A DNA stretch of 44,652 bases from a virus, in the IMG/VR virus record IMGVR_UViG_3300023219_000191, positions 1 through 44,652 of that record. The stretch is one strand, 5' to 3'. A program made the translations under genes and the position numbers. Of this stretch, positions 23,889 to 31,676 are shown in pieces (the stretch's first letter is position 1; each line of letters starts with the position of its first letter). The notes beneath the pieces were generated by a model, which worked only from the letters and a program-made list of their open reading frames with translations, was not told the DNA's origin and searched no databases.

Positions 23889-24225
23889 ATACCTCTAATG
23901 TAAATTTCACAAAATTTACATCTTTAGAAGGGACAGATAATTCCCATAACCCACCCATCATTCTAGCGTCAACAGTTTCACCACTAGAAGGATTAACCCA
24001 GTCAAACGATATCGCGCCTCTGGATATGGTATTTTTAAAAAATGTTCGCCATTTATCTAATTCTGTGTTCGTAAAAATATAAGTTACATCATAATTAATA
24101 TAGTTAGCGGAATATCGCACTGCTTGTTTTATTATACCCTCTGTATCGCTTCGTATTATAGTGGGGATCGTAGATTCTTTATAATTAGAAATCGTTGGAG
24201 ACTGGTCAAACGGAAAAGTTGCCAC
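23875..24225 (-). CDS. Minor tail protein, lambda M-like (116 aa)
   Basis: The product is a small beta-rich tail-tip protein. RYSANYINYDVTYIFTNTE, KWRTFFKNTISRGAISFDWV and a strand near WELSVPSKDV resemble phage minor tail proteins that join the tail tube to the tip. Gene position (tape measure, then this, then L, K, J) agrees with lambda M. The ending FVKFTLEVFD is also typical. AGGAGG lies upstream of ATG. Confidence 0.7.
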   Translation of the reverse strand: MATFPFDQSPTISNYKESTIPTIIRSDTEGIIKQAVRYSANYINYDVTYIFTNTELDKWRTFFKNTISRGAISFDWVNPSSGETVDARMMGGLWELSVPSKDVNFVKFTLEVFDNA

Positions 24226-24292
24226 TAGCTAGTCCTCCTATGTTTATTATTTACTATTAGACATATTAATGACCTAGTGCAGCCAAATATCT

Positions 24293-25840
24293 CTATCTTG
24301 GGGTTGATGCAAGACCAAATCTCTGAGACATACCTCTTGATATAGGACCAGAATTACGCATATCAGTTAACACAATTCTAGTAATAATAGATTCACTATT
24401 TTGGTCTTGCTCAGTTGATATAACTTCACCTTGTATATTTTGTCCTGTGTTATTTATCAATTCAACATTAACTGATAAATTCATATTTTCTCCACCTAAG
24501 CGTGAATTAGGGGTGATACTTCCACTAGTGTTCGGTGTAAATAATTCTGGACCTTTTTCGCCTACCAAAAATGTATTTCCTTTCGATACTGGTCCGCCAC
24601 TTGCTCTTGCTCTAAGTGGGTCACCATAGAACGTATCGAATGTAAGTTTTTTAGCCAAGCCTCCCGCAAAACCCACACCTGATGCAGCAGCACCACCAGT
24701 CAAAGAATTAAATACTAATGCGGCAGTATTTAATATAGCAAACTTTACTATCATCTTAGCCAAATCGGCTAAGATATTTAGAGTCATTTTTGAAAAGGCT
24801 TCAGATAAATTAAGGTTTCCATCAATGAATTGACCTATACCATCATTCAAACCTCTAAATAAAACACCACCTGCCTCAGCGGCTACCTGAAAGTTTAACT
24901 TGCTTTCAAGCAACAGTTGGTTTTCTCTTTCTAACAGTTCATTTATTTTTGGGATCCCTTCTACCCCTTCAGTAACAAATAACTCTAGTTCTTTTTTAGC
25001 TGCTTTAAGAGCGTCGACAGACCCAGGATTAGCCATTTCTGCAAATATTTCTGTTGATAGTCTTATTGCCGGAGAAAGAAAATTGAAAAATTTTGCTGCT
25101 GTATCTTTAGCCGTTTGTCCTAATATAGTTAAATTATCTTTGGCCTGAGCATATTCTGTTGTAGCCTCATTACTCAAAAATGTAGCAGTTTCCTCTATAG
25201 CATCTTTTGTTAAGTTAAAAGCCGCTGCATTCTCTCCTAAAATTTTATTAAGTTCTTTGCTATTACCACCATAAATCTTAGTTTGAACTGCTGCACGAGC
25301 AGCAGAATCCGAAATATCACTTAATCTCTTATTTATCAACTCAAATCGTTCTATATTAGTTAAGCTAGATAAATCGCTCATGCTTATGCCAAGCTGTTCA
25401 AAAGCAACTACAGCACGAGCAGTTCCTAAACCCGCTTGACCAATAGCAGTGTTCATGGCTAATATCGCACCTTCAAAGGAACTTGATGCTACTCCTGCAA
25501 ATTCTAAAGCTCGTCTGTTTAGTTGTAATTGTTCACTGGTAATACCTAGCTTTTTTGAAGTCTTATCAAGCTCATCTCCAAAATTAATTATAGAAGTTAA
25601 TGCTTTAGAAACGGCTGTAACTATGCCAACGAGAGCAAGAGTTGCAATGCCGGCAGGACCTACTAAACCACCTAGTCCTCTACTAAGCCGACCTGTTCTT
25701 TTGGTTAACGCTTCAAATCCTAGACCTAACGCTTTAGATTTCTTTTGTGTAAGGGATAGTTTTTTATCAACGGATACAAATGCTTTTCCTGTCTCATCTT
25801 TGCCAGTTATAATAAGCTCTGCTTTGTTATTAGATGCCAT
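24293..25840 (-). CDS. Tail tape measure protein (515 aa)
   Basis: The length-determining protein of the tail, also involved in DNA delivery. It has a membrane-active region (residues ~55-88, GGLVGPAGIATLALVGIVTA), long coiled or helical segments (ELNKILGENAAAFN, KELELFVTEGVEGI), and the end motif ASGGPVSKGNTFLVGEKGPE that marks many tape measures. At 515 residues it is short, which predicts a short tail for a lambda-type virion. An outer-membrane protein gene is inserted between it and the G/GT genes. Confidence 0.88.
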   Translation of the reverse strand: MASNNKAELIITGKDETGKAFVSVDKKLSLTQKKSKALGLGFEALTKRTGRLSRGLGGLVGPAGIATLALVGIVTAVSKALTSIINFGDELDKTSKKLGITSEQLQLNRRALEFAGVASSSFEGAILAMNTAIGQAGLGTARAVVAFEQLGISMSDLSSLTNIERFELINKRLSDISDSAARAAVQTKIYGGNSKELNKILGENAAAFNLTKDAIEETATFLSNEATTEYAQAKDNLTILGQTAKDTAAKFFNFLSPAIRLSTEIFAEMANPGSVDALKAAKKELELFVTEGVEGIPKINELLERENQLLLESKLNFQVAAEAGGVLFRGLNDGIGQFIDGNLNLSEAFSKMTLNILADLAKMIVKFAILNTAALVFNSLTGGAAASGVGFAGGLAKKLTFDTFYGDPLRARASGGPVSKGNTFLVGEKGPELFTPNTSGSITPNSRLGGENMNLSVNVELINNTGQNIQGEVISTEQDQNSESIITRIVLTDMRNSGPISRGMSQRFGLASTPR

Positions 25841-25923
25841 GATTACCTACATAGTAAATTGAAAGCCTAGTATATCAAAAAGTATTTCATAACGGCAGAG
25901 TTCATTCAAACGATAGGAATGAA

Positions 25924-26634
25924 CTAATTATAATAATAAGATAACCCAATATTAACAGAACTTGTTTGTATCGGTTCAAGTTGGATGTTTTCAATACCTT
26001 TTTTAAGGCTAGGATTTGAAGTACGTGAATACTTATAAAACACTTCTATTGAAGCGTTATCTTGTAAAAAATAACTTATTCCAGCCATACCTTGATAAGC
26101 AAACAGGTTATCTTTAGATATCATATGAGAGATGCCGTATGTTGAAGAATCTTCCGTTTGCATAATAGTTATACCAGCATATCCCATACCTATACCCATA
26201 TAAGGTGTAATATTAGCTATGCTGATATTATCAAAGTCATAATAAGTATTCATCATAACGGTAGTTATATTAATATCTGTTTGATACCCTACAACTTCCG
26301 CTGGTATTGCATTTCTCCCTTCAAATATATCTATAAGTGTTTTACCATCAGTACCTAGCATACCCGCTTCAATTTCAATGCGATAATTATTCTGTTTATA
26401 CCCAAAAGCACCACTAAAGCTATATCCCTTTTTATTATTAATTAAATCGCTAACAATATCCTCTTTAGAATATCTTAATTCTGAAATAAAAGAAAAACCA
26501 CCTCGAATAGACGTATATTTACCATCTCGAATAGAAGCATATGCACCATCTCGAATAGAAGCGTAAGTATTCGAGAACACAAAACCAGCAATTAGAACCA
26601 CCACTAGCATAACACTGTTACTAAATATGCCCAT
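25924..26634 (-). CDS. Outer-membrane beta-barrel inserted in the tail operon (236 aa)
   Basis: A hydrophobic signal (residues 7-20, SVMLVVVLIAGFVF) leads directly into three copies of an 8-residue repeat (YASIRDGA, YASIRDGK, YTSIRGGF). The barrel that follows has P44/Surface_Ag_2-like features: NYRIEIEAGML, NTYYDFDN, ITPYMGIGMGYAG, FAYQGMAGISYFL and a terminal aromatic strand. It is a distant relative of 5952-6647. It stands between the GT chaperone and tape measure genes, where no such gene is expected, so it is late-expressed cargo. It may alter the host surface or be packaged by chance. Confidence 0.72.
   Translation of the reverse strand: MGIFSNSVMLVVVLIAGFVFSNTYASIRDGAYASIRDGKYTSIRGGFSFISELRYSKEDIVSDLINNKKGYSFSGAFGYKQNNYRIEIEAGMLGTDGKTLIDIFEGRNAIPAEVVGYQTDINITTVMMNTYYDFDNISIANITPYMGIGMGYAGITIMQTEDSSTYGISHMISKDNLFAYQGMAGISYFLQDNASIEVFYKYSRTSNPSLKKGIENIQLEPIQTSSVNIGLSYYYN
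26494..26565 (-). repeat. Three 24-bp tandem repeats in the outer-membrane protein gene
   Basis: Units 26542-26565, 26518-26541 and 26494-26517 share CTATTCGAGATGGT or a one-base variant and encode YASIRDGA, YASIRDGK and YTSIRGGF. A 24-base unit keeps the frame, so gain or loss of copies would vary only the length of the N-terminus of the mature protein. They begin at the predicted signal-cleavage region. Confidence 0.85.
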
Positions 26635-26672
26635 CCTATTGCTTATACTTTAAACGAACATTGACTAACTTA

Positions 26673-26843
26673 TTAACGCCTTCTGTGCATGACTTTTTTT
26701 TCTCGCCTATTTTTTTCTTCAAAATATGCAGACCAACCAATAATCTCATTCGTATTCATATTATCGCATATATCAATAACAGATTTGCCTAATACTTCCC
26801 CCAACGCATGAATAAAATACGCTTCAGAGTTGTCAGAGGACAT
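26673..26843 (-). CDS. Tail assembly chaperone T part (56 aa, read by frameshift)
   Basis: The frame from ATG 26843 to TAA 26673-26675 gives MSSDNSEAYFIHALGEVLG, then MNTNEIIGWSAYFEEKNRR. The block NEIIGWSAYFEE is like DUF4035/lambda T segments (xEIxEWxAYY). It overlaps the G stop as TAATG, and the G message ends in A AAA AAA, so a -1 slip yields a G-T fusion of about 177 residues. In lambda, G and GT chaperone the tape measure before tube assembly. It can also be started directly at ATG. Confidence 0.72.
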   Translation of the reverse strand: MSSDNSEAYFIHALGEVLGKSVIDICDNMNTNEIIGWSAYFEEKNRREKKVMHRRR

Positions 26844-27205
26844 TATTTTTTTATAGTTTTGCTTTCTTCTTCCGCTATTTCATTAGATTTTGATACCCAT
26901 TTTAAATAAGTCCGCACCACTATGTCCGCCTTGACATTATGCTTTAAATCATGAAGGTCTGCTTTAGTAAAGGTAAACTTATCTCCTTGGTAATCAGCAG
27001 TTGTCGTTGCTAAAGCAACTAGAACTTCAGCCGCACCATTTGCATTTGCCATATCAATAAAAACTTTAATCTTAGATGTTACCGATACTGACAAGTGATG
27101 CATTGGGCGCATATAGATAGTCATATCCCACTCTGGGATATCAATCTTAATCTTATTTCCTTTTATTAAATTTATGTAATGCTCTTTTGCTTTATTTAAA
27201 ATCAT
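26843..27205 (-). CDS. Tail assembly chaperone G-like (120 aa)
   Basis: The protein lies between the tail-tube gene and the tape measure, the place of lambda G. It has a strand-rich front (IKIDIPEWDMTIYMRPMHHL), a helical middle and a charged end (EIAEEESKTIKK). The message ends ATA AAA AAA TAA, a slippery sequence, with the T-like frame in -1. Such G proteins are made in excess over the GT form and coat the tape measure. Sequence similarity is modest; position and frameshift carry the call. Confidence 0.75.
   Translation of the reverse strand: MILNKAKEHYINLIKGNKIKIDIPEWDMTIYMRPMHHLSVSVTSKIKVFIDMANANGAAEVLVALATTTADYQGDKFTFTKADLHDLKHNVKADIVVRTYLKWVSKSNEIAEEESKTIKK
26846..26852 (-). promoter_or_regulatory. 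-1 programmed frameshift site A AAA AAA
   Basis: On the reverse strand the G gene ends ATA AAA AAA TAA TG. The seven A residues (26852 down to 26846) are in the X XXY YYZ phase required for a -1 slip. After the slip the ribosome reads ATA ATG and continues through the 56-codon T frame. This mirrors the G/GT arrangement conserved in tailed phages, although the lambda slippery heptamer is different. Confidence 0.7.
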
Positions 27206-27236
27206 TTTTATATTCCTATATTATTAAAATTAAAAA

Positions 27237-27626
27237 TTAGGTTACGGCTGAAATAATTAATTCACCAGAACCTATAAATGTAACATCTCGATTAACCATT
27301 GCCTCTAATTCATTACTTTCGTCATTAGTTACAATATATGCTGATCCAGTAGCTTTGTAGTCTCCTATTACTTCTCCCTCTGGGAAAAACTCAAAAGTAA
27401 GTAACGCATTTGGTAAGAGTAACGCCTGTGTAGGATCTGTATTATCAAAATGCAGATTAACACTGCCATTCCAAGATTTTAGTGTAGGTAACATGGTACG
27501 CCATGTATCACCTAACTCTGTAGATTCTACTTGATCGCCAGTTAAGGTTAATGCAAAACTAACAACACCACCGATTGCTGTACCAGAAATTTTGATAATC
27601 CCAGAATTGCCCACAAGATTAGTCAT
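27237..27626 (-). CDS. Major tail tube protein, V-like (129 aa)
   Basis: A compact beta-sandwich tube protein: GIIKISGTAIGGVVSFALTL, ESTELGDTWRT, SVNLHFDNTD, LLTFEFFPEG, YKATGSAYIV and a final strand GSGELIISA, all typical of siphovirus tail-tube subunits. Hexamers of it stack to form the tail. It lies directly before the G/GT genes. A paralogue with the same blocks in the same order occurs at 3375-3794 in the early region, which is unusual. Confidence 0.82.
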   Translation of the reverse strand: MTNLVGNSGIIKISGTAIGGVVSFALTLTGDQVESTELGDTWRTMLPTLKSWNGSVNLHFDNTDPTQALLLPNALLTFEFFPEGEVIGDYKATGSAYIVTNDESNELEAMVNRDVTFIGSGELIISAVT

Positions 27627-27628
27627 TT

Positions 27629-28213
27629 TTATACCCCCTTATTAAACTTAGCTAATCGCTTTGCCTTAGCTATGTCATAAAATTTTTTTACATCAACTAT
27701 AACTTTTTTAGCTTCTTCTACACCCATATTTAAATCTCTAAATATATCAGGGTTAGAAATCATCTTTAGCTCACTAATCGGCAATCGACTTGATCCTTTT
27801 CTTTTAAAAAGACCCGTATGACGATTCCTATTTACAGTAGCTACAAAAGCGCCTGGAAAAAACAAACTCCTACCTTTAATTGTAGCAACAGATCCACCGC
27901 CTGACGCCTTTACTTTTCCTTTAGCTAAAGTATATATGGATAACTTTTTACCACTCATTATTATAGTAGCAAATAACCTATTATTTTTATAAGTTCTAGC
28001 TTTTACAATCTGAATAAGTCCCTTTTGCCCAACCCTTTTTTTAATGTTTTTTAACTTTGCACCAGTTGTCTCTGAAAATTTCTTAGCTATTCTATTTCTA
28101 CTTGCTGTAGCAGCCCTATTAATAGGGTTAATCAAATCTGACGAAAGCTGTTTTCTAAGGGTTTTCAACTCCTTAATAACTTTCTTACTATTAAATATAA
28201 GTCTCATACTCAT
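27629..28213 (-). CDS. Minor tail protein Z-like / tail completion (194 aa)
   Basis: The product is very basic (many Lys/Arg), with NPINRAATASRNRIAKKF near residue 27 and a C-terminal half containing FPGAFVATVNRNRHTGLFKR then LPISELKMIS. That block (FxGAFxA...G..gvfxR...xPIxel) is the signature of the prophage minor tail protein Z/HK97 gp10 family, which connects or completes the tail. Position between U-like and V-like genes fits. Length matches the family. Confidence 0.8.
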   Translation of the reverse strand: MSMRLIFNSKKVIKELKTLRKQLSSDLINPINRAATASRNRIAKKFSETTGAKLKNIKKRVGQKGLIQIVKARTYKNNRLFATIIMSGKKLSIYTLAKGKVKASGGGSVATIKGRSLFFPGAFVATVNRNRHTGLFKRKGSSRLPISELKMISNPDIFRDLNMGVEEAKKVIVDVKKFYDIAKAKRLAKFNKGV

Positions 28214-28224
28214 GAACTATTATA

Positions 28225-28680
28225 TCATACTATAATAGCTGACTCAGGCTCTTGTATCTGATACTGTATCGTTGCTAGCATTGTGGCTGTTCCTCTTGGT
28301 TTTCCACTATCATCGCTATATAAATATTCTGTGTTTTGAAACTTAAAAGCACGTAAATCTAATCCAAGTGTTTTGTTCTCATAAATAAAGCTTTCTATAT
28401 GCGAGGTCACACCGTCTAAGAGCGTTGCTACAGAAGCACCATCAGAGCCAATAGCTTTTACAACAAATTCGACTTCTATTTCACGCATTTGCTTAAAAAG
28501 ACCTCCTTTGAATGAACTTAGTTCATAAGCTACAATATCAGTCAATATAGTAACAAATACCGCCGGTAAATTAGCATCTGCAACTTTGTAAAGTCGTGTG
28601 TTGTAAATCTGTTGATCCGCAACAAAAACATTCTTAAGACCTGTTATTATAGCATCCATAATTTCAATTCTTATAGTCAT
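28225..28680 (-). CDS. Tail terminator, lambda U-like (151 aa)
   Basis: The fold expected of tail terminators shows as an N-terminal helix (RIEIMDAIITGLKNVF), a strand with LPAVFVTI, an extended middle strand (EIEVEFVVKAIG), a helix (TLLDGVTSHIESFI) and a last strand (TATMLATIQYQIQ). Such proteins cap the tail tube and join it to the head. The stop and next gene are closely spaced; the ATG overlaps the upstream connector gene by four bases. Confidence 0.68.
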   Translation of the reverse strand: MTIRIEIMDAIITGLKNVFVADQQIYNTRLYKVADANLPAVFVTILTDIVAYELSSFKGGLFKQMREIEVEFVVKAIGSDGASVATLLDGVTSHIESFIYENKTLGLDLRAFKFQNTEYLYSDDSGKPRGTATMLATIQYQIQEPESAIIV

Positions 28681-28982
28681 ATAACTTCTCCAAGCCTTGC
28701 TTGTAACATACCCCGACCCGTATTTGAAGTATCAAGGATTTTATAAGTTCCCCCTCTAACAATCAAAATATCATCAATATTTAAAGTTACATCTAACTCA
28801 GATAAATCATCTTCAGAAAAATGCAGGAAAGTAACTTCCTCATAGGTGTCACTTCCATCAACTGCCACAAAATCTTTGCGTACTTTAGCTGATAATACAG
28901 TATTAGTAAGAACATAATTTACTTCTTCACTAAATACGCTAACAGCCAGCTTCGCTAAGCCTTCAAAAAGTGCGGAGGTCAT
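28677..28982 (-). CDS. Head-tail connector, FII-like (101 aa)
   Basis: A small beta-barrel: VNYVLTNTVLSAKVRKDFVA, then DDILIVRGGTYKILDTSNTG and RGMLQARLGE, which is the usual layout of phage head-tail joining proteins of the FII/ATP-binding-sugar-transporter-like class. It would bind the portal ring and the tail terminator. It overlaps the upstream 58-residue membrane protein (ATGA) and the downstream terminator gene. Confidence 0.7.
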   Translation of the reverse strand: MTSALFEGLAKLAVSVFSEEVNYVLTNTVLSAKVRKDFVAVDGSDTYEEVTFLHFSEDDLSELDVTLNIDDILIVRGGTYKILDTSNTGRGMLQARLGEVI

Positions 28983-29155
28983 TTTTTATGCTCATCTTCT
29001 ATATATTCTATTACTGCTTGTCTCTTTTCTAGTCTATACAAACGAACAATTATGTCTTCAAGTATCTTTGCTTTTTTTTGTATTACATAGATTATATACG
29101 CCCCTAAAAAAGGAAAAGCTAATACCAATATGTTAATTATACTAGTTAAATCCAT
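28979..29155 (-). CDS. Small single-pass membrane protein (58 aa)
   Basis: The frame begins MDLTSIINILVLAFPFLGAY, with a membrane segment over residues 5-25, and continues with a charged helix (KKAKILEDIIVRLYRLEKR) to a TGA that overlaps the next ATG (ATGA). Its ATG overlaps the TGA of the preceding gene (TGATG). Tight double overlap argues that it is translated. It may be a holin-like or virion-associated membrane peptide; no family was recognised. Confidence 0.6.
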   Translation of the reverse strand: MDLTSIINILVLAFPFLGAYIIYVIQKKAKILEDIIVRLYRLEKRQAVIEYIEDEHKK

Positions 29156-29667
29156 CATACTAAAACACCTTTCATGTGAACAATACCTGTCATAGTACCT
29201 GTACTTACAGATAACTGAACCGCATTAATTACTTTGGAAACAGCATCTATTGCAGTAAAAATACCTGTAGCCGCTTTACCACTGTTTTCATACCATGCTG
29301 AAGTTCCACCAACAACTTGAATTTGAGAGGTAAGAGCTGCTTTTAAGGATATGGAAAAATCTATAGGACCATTACTAGCTATAAGCGAGCCTAATATATT
29401 AACCCCTCCTGTGTTATCAGTTATAGCTGTAGAGGTATTACCTACAAAGCCACCAAGAGTATAAAATTGCATATTATAGTATGAGGTACCATTATTAGAA
29501 CTGTATTTTAAGATTAAATTAGCAGATGCTGCAGTCGTTATAAGACGTCCTTCTATAACATAGTCCTTGTAATAACTAGTAATATCACTTTGCATATTAA
29601 ACAAGGATACTGCGTTGGGGGTATAAGTAGAAATAGTAAGTGTAGTTCCCGCATTTAATGTTGTCAT
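29155..29667 (-). CDS. Stand-alone fibre distal-domain protein B (170 aa)
   Basis: The whole protein is one beta-rich domain of the type that ends the head fibres: TISTYTPNAVSLFNMQSDIT, YYKDYVIEGR, LILKYSSNNGTSYYNMQFYT, FSISLKAALTSQ, INAVQLSVSTG and a last strand. It closely resembles the next protein upstream and the C-terminal third of 30179-31648. ATGA coupling links all three. It probably forms a separate tip subunit or caps a fibre. Confidence 0.6.
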   Translation of the reverse strand: MTTLNAGTTLTISTYTPNAVSLFNMQSDITSYYKDYVIEGRLITTAASANLILKYSSNNGTSYYNMQFYTLGGFVGNTSTAITDNTGGVNILGSLIASNGPIDFSISLKAALTSQIQVVGGTSAWYENSGKAATGIFTAIDAVSKVINAVQLSVSTGTMTGIVHMKGVLV

Positions 29668-30182
29668 TTAATAATACCTTTAAGATGTATTTCTCCTATC
29701 AGCAAACCTATAGAAGCAGATAACTGAACAGCGTTAATCGTTTTTGCCGTATCATCTGTCGCGCAAAATACACCGTTAATGGCTCTGCCTCCCTGGTCCT
29801 GCCAATAATGTCTTGACCTAATAATGGGACGTTGAGAAATAAGAATGCCTTTTAATGAAATGGAAAAAGACAAAGGGCCATTATTTGAAAAAGCAGCTGC
29901 TAATATATTATCACCACCTGTTGTACTAAACAGGTTATGGTTATGTGGATCAAGACCTAAGTCAGCAACTTGAAAGAATTTCAAATTAAAATAGTCAGTA
30001 TCACCATTATCTGAACTATATTTTAAAATTAAATGTTGACGTACAGAGTTGTCTATAAAACGACCTTCTATAATATAGTCATCATAATCGCTAGTAATAT
30101 CATCTTGTATATTAAACGATGCCACTGAGGATGGCGTATAAGTAGAAATAATCTCTGTGTTGCCTGCAAATAGAGTTGTCAT
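29664..30182 (-). CDS. Stand-alone fibre distal-domain protein A (172 aa)
   Basis: Paralogue of the neighbour at 29155: IISTYTPSSVASFNIQDDIT, YDDYIIEGRF, LILKYSSDNGDTDYFNLKFF, FSISLKGILISQ, INAVQLSASIG. It has no anchor and no shaft, only the distal domain. It overlaps both flanking genes by four bases, so expression is coupled to the short head fibre. These orphans may be alternative receptor-binding tips, or partners that co-trimerise with the fibre end. Confidence 0.6.
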   Translation of the reverse strand: MTTLFAGNTEIISTYTPSSVASFNIQDDITSDYDDYIIEGRFIDNSVRQHLILKYSSDNGDTDYFNLKFFQVADLGLDPHNHNLFSTTGGDNILAAAFSNNGPLSFSISLKGILISQRPIIRSRHYWQDQGGRAINGVFCATDDTAKTINAVQLSASIGLLIGEIHLKGIIK

Positions 30183-31648
30183 GGTGTTATGACGCCCTTA
30201 ATATCTATTTCACCAGAAAACTGTCCAGAACTTACTGAAACTCTTATCGCATTAATGGTATTGGCGGAAGTGTCAGAAGAACAAAAGGCACCTACTGCTG
30301 CACTAGGACCACTACTATTACCATTTGCCATCCATGCACTTTCACCTCTAATAACATGAGGCTGAGAATTCAAAGCTCGTTTTATAGATAACTTGAAATT
30401 AACTCCAGCATTACTATGTATTTGTTTAGCTATTATGCTTATAGAAGAATCATCGGTCGCCTCACCATTCACACTAAGACTACCTATATGCAGACAAGTA
30501 TATTTTTGGTTATAGTATGAGGTTCCATTATCATTGCTCCATTCAAGAGTTAAGTTGACGTTATCACCAGTTACAAACACATCCCCTTCTATCACGTAAT
30601 TAAAAAACTCAGATGTAATATCTCCAGTCAGAGCGACACTAGCTTGAGAGGTTACATGATATAGGCTTATAGTTTTAGGTGCTCCAAATGCAGTGTCCAA
30701 TATTGTATCAACGGTAGCTTTGCCTAAAGAGTTGCTAGATACGTCATATACTAAAATACTATCAGTACGAGAAATAGCAAGTATTGGTGGTTGATCAGTA
30801 ATAATACCTGATTCAATCTCATCTTTACCAATGTTAGAAATGCTAGTGTTTGTATCAGATACATCAAGGTCAAATTTATTTGTAGAACTACTAATATCTT
30901 TAGAAGTTAAAGTATCTGAAGTATTATGACCAACTATATTAGTAGATATTGAGGGCATTGTAAAATTAGCGTGGCCTCCATTAAATAACACTAATTGATG
31001 GGCACCAACATTAAGGCCATTTAAATTTATTCGTGCTGTTGCGTTATCTGTTGACCGTGCAAACGTATGTGTACCTTGCCCTTTAGTCCTATAAGTTATT
31101 TCTATATGATCCTCTGGACCGGACACTGATATAATAGGGCTTTCAGCAAAAGCAGCATTTTCTATAGCTATATAGTTAACAGAACTAGTTACCCCATTAA
31201 GATCTAAGATAGTATTACCTTCAGTATCTTCTAAATTCTTATTATTTATATTTAAGTTTCCACCTAAAAGGGGACTTGTATCATCCTCTACCTTAGTAAA
31301 ATTATCTGTGGTAAGAAACGCATGAAGTTTTACATCTGCCTCAGCTTCAGATAAGCTTTTGTCAGTCATACACGTACCAATTAAAGTTGTAGTAGTGCTT
31401 TCAATTGCTGTTACGTGTTTTGCATTTGGGTCCCAATATAGCTCATCTCCTACAACAAAAGCCTCTATCGTACTTGCAGATAAATGCTTAATACCTTCGA
31501 CATCTAGTGTGATCTTTTCACCCTGTATACCAGTGCTCATAGCAACGCCAATGATATTCCCTTGGACTACAACAGCATCTTGTCCAATGTCTTCAGTTAA
31601 TACTACATCAACATATCTGCCGTCAAATTGTTTTGTTGCAAGAGTCAT
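30179..31648 (-). CDS. Short head-fibre protein: cement anchor, one shaft repeat, distal domain (489 aa)
   Basis: Residues about 1-110 (KQFDGRYVDVVLTEDIGQDA, GNIIGVA, VVGDELYWDP) are a DUF2190-like capsid-cement domain almost identical to that of the next gene. One shaft repeat follows later (TNTSISNIGKDEIESGIITD, DSILVYDVSSNSLGKATVD). The last ~165 residues are the distal domain shared with 29155 and 29664. ATG 31648 with AGGA eight bases before is preferred to an upstream in-frame ATG at 31690, and it aligns with the paralogue start. Likely attached to the capsid rather than the tail. Confidence 0.65.
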   Translation of the reverse strand: MTLATKQFDGRYVDVVLTEDIGQDAVVVQGNIIGVAMSTGIQGEKITLDVEGIKHLSASTIEAFVVGDELYWDPNAKHVTAIESTTTTLIGTCMTDKSLSEAEADVKLHAFLTTDNFTKVEDDTSPLLGGNLNINNKNLEDTEGNTILDLNGVTSSVNYIAIENAAFAESPIISVSGPEDHIEITYRTKGQGTHTFARSTDNATARINLNGLNVGAHQLVLFNGGHANFTMPSISTNIVGHNTSDTLTSKDISSSTNKFDLDVSDTNTSISNIGKDEIESGIITDQPPILAISRTDSILVYDVSSNSLGKATVDTILDTAFGAPKTISLYHVTSQASVALTGDITSEFFNYVIEGDVFVTGDNVNLTLEWSNDNGTSYYNQKYTCLHIGSLSVNGEATDDSSISIIAKQIHSNAGVNFKLSIKRALNSQPHVIRGESAWMANGNSSGPSAAVGAFCSSDTSANTINAIRVSVSSGQFSGEIDIKGVITP

Positions 31649-31676
31649 TAGATAAATCCTAAGTAGGCGATTACTA

